Assembly: GCF_039533685.1 (NCBI RefSeq)
Contig: NZ_BAAATZ010000002.1
Location: 248,001 to 312,000 of the forward strand
Reading direction: 5' to 3'
From: Actinocorallia aurantiaca
GTDB taxonomy: Bacteria > Actinomycetota > Actinomycetes > Streptosporangiales > Streptosporangiaceae
DNA: 64,000 bases
Shown here one piece after another: positions 58,106-64,000 of the stretch. Within the stretch, counting starts at the first letter, position 1; every line of letters begins with the position of its first letter. A model generated the notes under the pieces. The model saw nothing but the letters and a program-made list of their open reading frames with translations. It was not told where the DNA came from and searched no databases. A program made the position numbers and the translations under genes.

Positions 58106-59257
58106 TCAGGCCGCGTCGTCGGCAGCGTGACTCACTGCCCAGGCCGCAGCACCGCGTTGGGCGATGTTGCGGCCCGCGTTCACGTCGGCGTGCTCAGCGA
58201 AGCCGCACGACGTGCAAAGGAATGTGGACTGATCAGGCCGGTTGCTCCTGCTGACATGGCCGCAGGCGGAGCAGCCCTGCGAGGTGTACCGGGGATCCAC
58301 GAACACCACCGGAACCCCCGCCAGCGCTGCCTTGTAGGAGATGAACGCGCCGAGTTGCGCGAAGGACCAGGAGTGCAGGGTGACCCGCTGGGGCTTGCGG
58401 AGCCGTACCCTGTCACGGATGCCGCCCAGGTCCTCCAGGGCGATACCGCGGCAGGTGCGTTGAGCCTCGGTCACGAGCTTCTTGGCGATGCAGTGGTTGG
58501 TGTCGGCCGCGAAACGCGCCTCCCGGCCGGAGATCTTGCGCAGCAGCCGCTTGGCCGCCTTGGTGCCCTTCTTCTGGAGCTTTTGACGCAGCCGCCGGTT
58601 CTTGTGCCGGACCTGGTTGAGGTGCTTACCGGCGTACCGGTCGCCGTCGCTGGTGGTGGCGATGTTCACGATGCCCAGATCCACGCCCAGAAAGCCGACC
58701 ACCTCGCCCCGTTCGGGTTCGGGGACCTCGCAGGTCGCGTACAGGTACCAGTTTCCGCCCCGCAGCACCAGGTCGGACTCCCCGCGCCGGTACTCGGTGA
58801 GCATCTCCATCTGGGCCGCCGAGCACTGGAATCCGATGCTCCTCACGCGGCCGCGGACGGTCCAGATCGAGACGGTGCGCGCCTCCGGCTGCCAGGACAG
58901 GCAGCGGTCGTCGAACGGCTGGGCGGCATCCTTACGGAACCGGACCGGCTTGGACTCCACGGCCTTGCGCCGTTTGGAGCCCTCCCGGCCGTAGTTCCCG
59001 GCCTTCAGGTTCGCCTTCAAGGCGGCGTAGGCGTCGGCGGTCTTGCGGACGGCGTGGAGGGCGGGCTGGGCGGACAGGCCCATCGCCTTCACCTCGCCGT
59101 ACACCAGCCGCTGCAACGCCCGGCCGCTTTTGACGCCGCTGTCGAATGCACGTCGGGAGGCGTGGTCGGCGGCCCGGTTGGAGGTGTGCAGGGTCTCCCG
59201 AAGAGCCACCGCGGTGGCCTCGTCCGGGAGGAGCTTCACCTGCACTACGAGCTTCAC
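58106..59257 (-). CDS. tnpB: TnpB (IS200/IS605-type RNA-guided nuclease)
   Basis: 383 residues. N-terminal OrfB_IS605 region (LVVQVKLLPDEATAVALRET). RuvC-like nuclease acids: Asp in FLGVDLGIVNIATTSDGD near 193, Glu in GIALEDLGGIRDR near 280 and Asp in HADVNAGRNIAQRG near 360. The four-Cys zinc finger is CSACG...CTSC near 330-353. All catalytic residues are present, so it should be active. GTG start (59255-59257) after TGGGGG. No TnpA transposase lies nearby, so the element cannot move by itself. TnpB proteins cut DNA next to a short target motif using an RNA from their own 3' end. Confidence 0.93.
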   Translation of the reverse strand: MKLVVQVKLLPDEATAVALRETLHTSNRAADHASRRAFDSGVKSGRALQRLVYGEVKAMGLSAQPALHAVRKTADAYAALKANLKAGNYGREGSKRRKAVESKPVRFRKDAAQPFDDRCLSWQPEARTVSIWTVRGRVRSIGFQCSAAQMEMLTEYRRGESDLVLRGGNWYLYATCEVPEPERGEVVGFLGVDLGIVNIATTSDGDRYAGKHLNQVRHKNRRLRQKLQKKGTKAAKRLLRKISGREARFAADTNHCIAKKLVTEAQRTCRGIALEDLGGIRDRVRLRKPQRVTLHSWSFAQLGAFISYKAALAGVPVVFVDPRYTSQGCSACGHVSRSNRPDQSTFLCTSCGFAEHADVNAGRNIAQRGAAAWAVSHAADDAA

Positions 59258-59581
59258 ACCCCCAACGTAGCGTATTCTCTCCGCAACCGAGAGTGTTTCC
59301 GATTCCGGCATGCACAACGGGGTGAAGCTTCGTCTACGACCTGCATGTTCGTTGTATCTCGGATAGAAGGAACGCCCCGGCCGACCGATGCGTGGCGCTC
59401 GATCCCGCCCCGCGGAGGCAATTCCTCCCAGCCGTGAACGGCCGAGATTCCTTGCTAGATCCTGTTGAACCGGCTCCATAGCTCACCGTGCACGGGAATC
59501 CATGAACGTCGAACAGACCACCACACCGGCTGAGGGCGGATCCTCCCGGAAAGGACCGCTGTTCCGCTCGGCACGATCAGT
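59258..59581. other. Stretch without a gene: upstream end of the tnpB element
   Basis: 324 bp, with short hairpins close to tnpB (59277-59293) and locally lower GC (around 59260-59370). No protein-like frame with a domain was seen. The rest may be the original intergenic DNA at the insertion site. Confidence 0.4.
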
Positions 59582-60652
59582 TCAGACCAGAACGGCGCCT
59601 CCCACGAACGGCAGCAGGCGCTCCGCCTCCTGCTCCAGGGCCGCACGATCGGTTGCGGACAGCGGGCGGAACGGAGTGAGGTGCAGGGTGTCGCCTTTGA
59701 AGGACCAGCTTCCGTGTACGTGGCCGTCCACGAGGAAGGTGGGCCGTACCTGCGCCTGGCCGGGCATCACGCGCTTGCGGTCCTCGTGGGCGATGATGCG
59801 GGTCCGGTCGGCGTGGCCGAGCAGGGCGTTGTCGAAGGCGGGCAGCAGCCGCACGGGGGCGGGGGTGTCGGGGTCGGGTGGTTCCGCGTCGGCCAGGTCG
59901 ATCAGTTCCCTGCCGTCGGGGTCGCGGTAGTGGCGTAGTTCGGTGCGCATCCGGGAGACGATCTCGCTGAGGCGGGTCAGCCCGGACCAGGCCTGCACGT
60001 CCATCACCCCGGCCGGGCCGAACGCCGCCAGATAGCGGCGGATCAGGTCCTCGGCGGTCGCCGGGGCCATGGGTCGGCCGAGCCAGGTCTCGGCGGGTGT
60101 GACGGAGACGGCCGATCGGGTGCCCCAAGAGCCCCACGCGCCGGTGGCCGGGTTGTGGACGAGGGGGGTTCTGAGCTCGACCTCCCCGGCGAGGACGCGC
60201 CCGTCGCGGCCCGGGTGGCGTTCGGTCAGCCGTCGGGCCAGCTCCTTTCGCGGTAGCGTCCCGCCCGCCAGCAGCTCAAGCCCGGTGGCGACCAGCGAGG
60301 CTGTGTCCAAGCCATCGCTGTTGCGGGCGAAGTACGCAGAGCGGGCGGTGCGGTCGAGTACGGGCTGCAGCAGCGGCCTCAGCCGACGGAAGTCGTCGGC
60401 CGCGGTGAGGTGCTGTGTGCTGCGGAGCAGGCCGGAGCGGACAACTTTCCGGTCCTCCAGCAGTGCGGTGAGCTCGGATCGGTCGAAGCCGTGGATCCTG
60501 CTCCACAGCCCGACGTAAGGCCAGTTGGGCTCTTGCGCCTGCATTGCGACCAGGCGCCCGATCACCTCCAGCGGGGTGCGGTCGGTGCGCTCCAGTAGGA
60601 ACTGGCGGCCCAGCAGGGCCCGGTTCAGGGCCCTGCTCGAGAGAGTCGTCAT
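59582..60652 (-). CDS. Winged-helix DNA-binding-domain (HTH_42, AlkZ/YcaQ-like) protein
   Basis: 356 residues. The start LSSRALNRALLGRQFLLER, with VIGRLVAMQAQEPNWPYVGL near 30 (the QAQ motif of the HTH_42/AlkZ-like family), ELTALLEDRKVVRSGLLRST near 58, and LLPAFDNALLGHADRTRII with FLVDGHVHGSWSF near 275-320. Streptomyces AlkZ and E. coli YcaQ, which unhook DNA crosslinks, belong to this family. The QxQ motif is present (QAQ), so glycosylase activity is possible but untested. Overlaps the reductase stop by 4 bp (ATGA). Confidence 0.85.
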   Translation of the reverse strand: MTTLSSRALNRALLGRQFLLERTDRTPLEVIGRLVAMQAQEPNWPYVGLWSRIHGFDRSELTALLEDRKVVRSGLLRSTQHLTAADDFRRLRPLLQPVLDRTARSAYFARNSDGLDTASLVATGLELLAGGTLPRKELARRLTERHPGRDGRVLAGEVELRTPLVHNPATGAWGSWGTRSAVSVTPAETWLGRPMAPATAEDLIRRYLAAFGPAGVMDVQAWSGLTRLSEIVSRMRTELRHYRDPDGRELIDLADAEPPDPDTPAPVRLLPAFDNALLGHADRTRIIAHEDRKRVMPGQAQVRPTFLVDGHVHGSWSFKGDTLHLTPFRPLSATDRAALEQEAERLLPFVGGAVLV

Positions 60653-61632
60653 GACAGCCGCACCGACACATTGCCCCGGTAGGACCCCTGGAGCAGGGAC
60701 AGGAACGCCTGCGGCACGTCTTCGATCCCGCCCTTGACGACCGTCTGCGGATAGACGAAGCGGCCTTCGCCCAGCCAGGCGTTGAAGTGCTCCCGCCAGG
60801 CGGCGATCTGGTCGGGGGTGTGGTGGCAGGAGAACGGCAGCAGCTCGACGCCCCTGGCCCGGGCCGCCGAGAGGTCGGGCTCGGGGAAGCGCTCTGCCGC
60901 GTCGCCGAGCTGGCTGGACAGCGAGCCGCACAGCGCGAAGCGGGCGCCGAGCCTGGCCGCCTGCAGCGCGGCCTGGTACTGCTCGCCGCCCACGACGTCG
61001 AAGAACACCGAGATGCCCTCGGGCGCGAGCTCCCGGAGCCGGTCGGCAGCCGAACCGTCGTGATAGTCGAACGCGGCGTCGTAGCCGAGCTCGTTCACCA
61101 GATAGTCGACCTTGGCCGGGCTGCCGGCGCTGCCGATCACCCGCGCCGCGCCCAGGCACCGGGCGATCTGCCCGGCCAGTGAGCCGACCCCGCCCGCCGC
61201 GCCGGAGACGAACACCACGTCGCCCTCGCCGACGGCCGCCACGTCGGCCATCCCGTAGTAGGCCGTCGGCCCCTGACCGAGGTAGTAGCCGGGGTCGGCG
61301 ACGGGATCGAGCTTGACGTACTGGGCAGCCGGGCCCGCCGAGTACTCGCTCCAGCCGGTCATCGACTGGACCAGGTCGCCGACTTCGAGCTCGGGGCTGT
61401 CGGACCGGACGACGGTGCCGATGGCGGCCACGCCCACCCGCTCGCCCGGCCGCCGGGCCGGTACCGGGATGGTGCAGTCGGCGCGCATCAGCTCCAGGTA
61501 GGTCGCGGCGAGTCCCACCTGGTCGGTCCGCACCAGGACCTCGCCGTCCACCTCGGTCTCGGCGACGGCGAAATTGTCGAGTGCCGGTGCGCCGGTGACC
61601 TGCGCGGCCAGCTGAATCTCACGGGTGATCAT
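60649..61632 (-). CDS. Medium-chain dehydrogenase/reductase (zinc-free, NADP-dependent)
   Basis: 327 residues. N-terminal GroES-like half (FAVAETEVDGEVLVRTDQVG, then GDLVQSMTGWSEYS) and Rossmann half with the NADP loop FVSGAAGGVGSLAGQIARCL near 140, GSAGSPAKVDYL and FFDVVGGEQYQAAL near 210. No catalytic zinc Cys set, as in quinone or alkenal reductases (CurA-like). It probably reduces electrophilic carbonyls or alkenals. Divergent from the WYL regulator, with a perfect palindrome between, and coupled to the AlkZ-like gene: a possible stress operon. Confidence 0.9.
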   Translation of the reverse strand: MITREIQLAAQVTGAPALDNFAVAETEVDGEVLVRTDQVGLAATYLELMRADCTIPVPARRPGERVGVAAIGTVVRSDSPELEVGDLVQSMTGWSEYSAGPAAQYVKLDPVADPGYYLGQGPTAYYGMADVAAVGEGDVVFVSGAAGGVGSLAGQIARCLGAARVIGSAGSPAKVDYLVNELGYDAAFDYHDGSAADRLRELAPEGISVFFDVVGGEQYQAALQAARLGARFALCGSLSSQLGDAAERFPEPDLSAARARGVELLPFSCHHTPDQIAAWREHFNAWLGEGRFVYPQTVVKGGIEDVPQAFLSLLQGSYRGNVSVRLS

Positions 61633-61680
61633 TCCTTGGTCCTCACGTCGGAGCGGCTTTCGAGACCGACTCTAAAGACG

Positions 61681-61705
61681 CTTCCGGTCACTTTCTGACC
61701 GGAAG
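61681..61705. promoter_or_regulatory. Perfect palindromic operator between reductase and WYL genes
   Basis: CTTCCGGTCA-CTTTC-TGACCGGAAG, 10-bp arms, 5-bp spacer, 18 bp before the WYL gene ATG and 48 bp before the reductase start. The likely binding site of the WYL regulator, controlling both directions. Confidence 0.85.
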
Positions 61706-61723
61706 TAGAGCGAAAATGACGGT

Positions 61724-62695
61724 ATGGCGAACACCAGCTCACGGACCCTCAGACTGCTCGCGCTGCTGCAGACCCACCGCCACTGGCCCGGCGTGGAACT
61801 GGCCGACCGGCTCGGGGTGTCCGAGCGGACCCTGCGCCGCGACGTCGACCGGCTGCGTGAGCTCGGCTACCCGGTCAGCGCGGCCCGGGGTACGGACGGC
61901 GGCTACCAGCTCGCGCCCGGCGCCGTCCTGCCGCCGCTGCTGTTGGACGAAGAGGAGGCGGTGGCCCTCGCGGTGGGCATCGGCGACGCGGCGCAGAGCG
62001 GGATCGCCGGCATGCAGGAGGCGTCGCTGCGCGCGCTCACCAAGGTGGTCCGGGTCCTGCCACCTCAGCTGCGGGCCAGGGTCGACGCCCTGCGGGAGAC
62101 GACCTTCTCCGTCGCGGCGTCCGGTCCGGTCGTCGCGGCGGGGGTGCTCACCGCGGTCGCCCAGGCCTGCCGGGACCGGGAGCGGCTGCGCTTCGGCTAC
62201 ACCGCCAGGGGCTCCGCACCCACCGAGCGCGAGGTCGAGCCGCACCGCGTGGTCGCCCTCGGCGGACGCTGGTACCTGGTCGCCTACGACCTGACCCGGC
62301 ACGACTGGCGCAGCTTCCGCCTCGACAGGTTGACCGGGCCGACCGCGACCGGCACGCGCTTCCGGCCCCGTCCGCTCCCGGCCGAGGACGCCGCGGCCTT
62401 CGTCCAGGCGGCGAGCGGAGCCCCGGCCCCTTACAAGGTCGAGGCGCTCGTCCACGCCCCCGCGGCCCGGGTACGGCAGGCGGTCGGCCAGTGGGGCACC
62501 ATCGAACCGCTCGATCAGGACACCTGCCGGCTCACCATGACCTCGACCTCCCTCGACTGGCCGACCCAGGCACTGGGCAACGTGGGCGCCGAGTTCGAGG
62601 TGCTGGGCCCTCCGGAGTTCGCCGCGCACGTCCAGGAGTGGGGCGCACGCTTCACCCGAGCCACTAGCGTGCCCCAGAGGCCGTCCTCGCCGTAG
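61724..62695 (+). CDS. WYL-domain (YafY-type) transcriptional regulator (second)
   Basis: 323 residues, same architecture as the 12699 protein: HTH_11 (SSRTLRLLALLQTHRHWPGV, LADRLGVSERTLRRDVDRLR, GYPVSAARGTDGGYQLAPGA), a WYL domain at 140-230 (VEPHRVVALGGRWYLVAYDL) and the WCX tail. The start ATG sits after the palindrome 61681-61705. Likely repressor of itself and of the divergent reductase/AlkZ-like pair. Confidence 0.92.
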   Translation: MANTSSRTLRLLALLQTHRHWPGVELADRLGVSERTLRRDVDRLRELGYPVSAARGTDGGYQLAPGAVLPPLLLDEEEAVALAVGIGDAAQSGIAGMQEASLRALTKVVRVLPPQLRARVDALRETTFSVAASGPVVAAGVLTAVAQACRDRERLRFGYTARGSAPTEREVEPHRVVALGGRWYLVAYDLTRHDWRSFRLDRLTGPTATGTRFRPRPLPAEDAAAFVQAASGAPAPYKVEALVHAPAARVRQAVGQWGTIEPLDQDTCRLTMTSTSLDWPTQALGNVGAEFEVLGPPEFAAHVQEWGARFTRATSVPQRPSSP

Positions 62696-62768
62696 CAGGA
62701 TTGCGACGATCAGCGGACCGGGGAAGCGGTCCGGGCGTCGAGGCGGTTCGCGGCACGGGAAAGACCCG

Positions 62769-63602
62769 TCAGATGACGTCCCAGGGTTCTATGAGGCGGA
62801 GAGGGGTGCCGAGGGGGTCCTTGACGGCAGAGATGCAGCCCCAGGGGCATTCCACCGGGCCCGGGGAATGGGCCCAGCCGCCTGCGTCCTGTAGGCGCTT
62901 CGTCGCCTTGTGCGCGTCGTCGACCGCGAAGTAGGTGAGCCAGGAGCCGTGGCCGGGGAGGTGGAGGGAACCGTCCAGCTCGACCATGTGGGGCAGGTCG
63001 CCGTCGGCCGGGTCGTCCAGGTCGTCCATGGCCTCGCGGGAGATGATCGAGGCCACGGTGTGGCCATCGGGGCGCACGAGGTCGCTGCTGGAGCTGGAGG
63101 CGGACGGGCGGTAGCCGAAGAGCTCCTGGTAGAAGGGCAGTGCGCGTTCTCCGTCGGTGGTGAGGAGTTCGTTGAAGATGAAGGTGCCGTAGCCGTTGAC
63201 GAGGCGCGTTCCGACGAGTTCCCGGCCCTGCCACAGGCCGAAATGGGCTCCATTGGGGTCTGCCGCCAGTGCCGCGCGGCCCCGGTCGCCGTCCTCGTAC
63301 GGGGGCCGGAGGAGGTGTCCTCCGGCCGCGTTCACTCGGTCGGACGTCCGTGCGCAGTCGTCGGTGGCGAAGAAGACCGTCCACTCGGGCCCGTTGGGCT
63401 CACCTGGGCCGTCGCCGAGGAGGCGGATGGCCGCCACCGGCAGGCCGTCCAGGAGGCACAGGTCGTCCTCGAAGGTCCAGCCGAACAGCGTTCCGTAGAA
63501 CTCCCGGGCCCGGTCGGGGTCGGGCACGCTCAACTCCAGCCAGGACGGCGTTCCCTCGGGCGGGTTGACGTCGACCTGTTCTCGCCACAGCTCCTCTTCC
63601 AT
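62769..63602 (-). CDS. Two-domain VOC-family protein
   Basis: 277 residues made of two VOC domains. Domain 1 has TPSWLELSVPDPDRAREFYG (near 18) and GRAALAADPNGAHFGLWQG; domain 2 has FIFNELLTTDGERALPFYQE (near 140), then YFAVDDAHKATKRLQDAGGW and ISAVKDPLGTPLRL. Relatives include 27-kDa antigen (CFP30B)-like proteins of actinobacteria. Function is unknown; binding or detoxification of a hydrophobic compound is likely. ATG at 63602; the longer open frame upstream is not supported. Confidence 0.87.
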   Translation of the reverse strand: MEEELWREQVDVNPPEGTPSWLELSVPDPDRAREFYGTLFGWTFEDDLCLLDGLPVAAIRLLGDGPGEPNGPEWTVFFATDDCARTSDRVNAAGGHLLRPPYEDGDRGRAALAADPNGAHFGLWQGRELVGTRLVNGYGTFIFNELLTTDGERALPFYQELFGYRPSASSSSSDLVRPDGHTVASIISREAMDDLDDPADGDLPHMVELDGSLHLPGHGSWLTYFAVDDAHKATKRLQDAGGWAHSPGPVECPWGCISAVKDPLGTPLRLIEPWDVI

Positions 63603-63772
63603 CGGCCCATGGTCACAGGACACGACAGGCCGTATCGGCTGTAAGACGCCGTATCGCCGAGATTCCCGATCATCTCGTGACCGGTGTCCCGGCTTGTCGG
63701 GCGGCCGGCCCGGCCGGGAAGACGCGGGAAAGGCTGACACTCCCTGGCAGGTTTTGCGGGAAGAGTGGAGTC

Positions 63773-64000
63773 ATGAACGAGAACAAGATCGCATTGGTGG
63801 CGGGAGCGACCCGTGGGGCGGGGCGCGGGGTGGCCGTCGCGCTGGGAGAGATCGGCGCGACCGTCTACGTGACGGGGCGCAGCGGGGGCGGTAAGCGGTC
63901 GGAGATGGGCCGGCCCGAGACGATCGAGGAGACGGCCGAGCTCGTCACCGCGGCGGGCGGGCACGGGATCCCGGTCGTGGTGGACCACCTGGAGCGGGAG
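63773..64000 (+). CDS. Short-chain dehydrogenase (partial, cut by the window end)
   Basis: The first 76 residues: KIALVAGATRGAGRGVAVAL near residue 5, with the SDR cofactor motif GATRGAGRG (TGxxxGxG pattern), and VYVTGRSGGGKRSEMGRPE near 31. The Arg in TGRS suggests NADP preference. GGAG sits 3-6 bp before the ATG. The catalytic Ser-Tyr-Lys part lies outside the window. Confidence 0.88.
   Translation, partial: MNENKIALVAGATRGAGRGVAVALGEIGATVYVTGRSGGGKRSEMGRPETIEETAELVTAAGGHGIPVVVDHLERE

Larger units (their letters stand above)
58005..59340 (-). mobile_element. Solitary IS605-family element (tnpB only)
   Basis: The tnpB gene plus flanks. On the left-end side (upstream of tnpB) a small hairpin CTCTC-GAGAG lies at 59277-59293; on the other side are the hairpins after the stop. 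Exact ends are unknown: IS605-type elements lack terminal inverted repeats and target duplications. The element separates Uma2 from the winged-helix gene. Confidence 0.45.

Overview
The window is high-GC (roughly 70%) DNA with dense, often overlapping genes, frequent GTG starts and a run of actinobacterial families: DUF5753/DUF397 pairs, an AfsR/BTAD regulator, WYL regulators, a CU044_5270-type protein beside an ECF sigma factor, and a deazaflavin-dependent nitroreductase. It is most likely a chromosomal segment of a filamentous actinomycete. A member of the Streptosporangiales/Thermomonosporaceae is my best guess; that placement is inference.

Layout. 0-22.8 kb is a mosaic of enzymes and local regulators: secreted phospholipase C; SGNH hydrolase and NAD(P)-binding protein divergent from a TetR regulator with two clear operators; GNAT protein; MFS pump with MerR; cyclase-family protein with a ThDP enzyme; GlxA-type AraC regulator; a DUF2236 oxygenase crossed by a 22-N assembly gap; WYL regulator with VOC protein; flavin monooxygenase with OsmC; metX-metY-CoA-binding protein; a two-component system; a MOSC protein. 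23.1-25.8 kb is a lone NRPS whose adenylation domain has lost its core.

25.9-40.8 kb is the most unusual part. A protein with a nucleotidyl-cyclase-like domain fused to a GUN4-like domain sits next to an SPFH membrane protein, then a phosphatase-like membrane protein and a shrunken duplicate of it. After two XRE/DUF5753 regulators comes a five-gene operon: BTAD regulator, P-loop NTPase, SPFH-like coiled-coil protein, DUF4407 membrane protein, and a second cyclase-like protein related to the first. Three proteins of this operon carry the same short peptide, FHxxVxAxxxxFG. I read this as an undescribed signalling or conflict system built on nucleotide sensing and membrane scaffolds. The function is inferred.

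41-64 kb holds a GH20 hexosaminidase with its ROK regulator, a lipoprotein, tRNA-Ser(GGA), the SRP RNA and the housekeeping block dnaX-ybaB-recR-DUF5063. It continues with small redox and regulatory genes, an ECF sigma unit, an ATPase/XRE/DUF397 trio, a Uma2 nuclease, a solitary TnpB element, a winged-helix protein and reductase with a WYL regulator, a two-domain VOC protein, and the start of a short-chain dehydrogenase cut by the window end.
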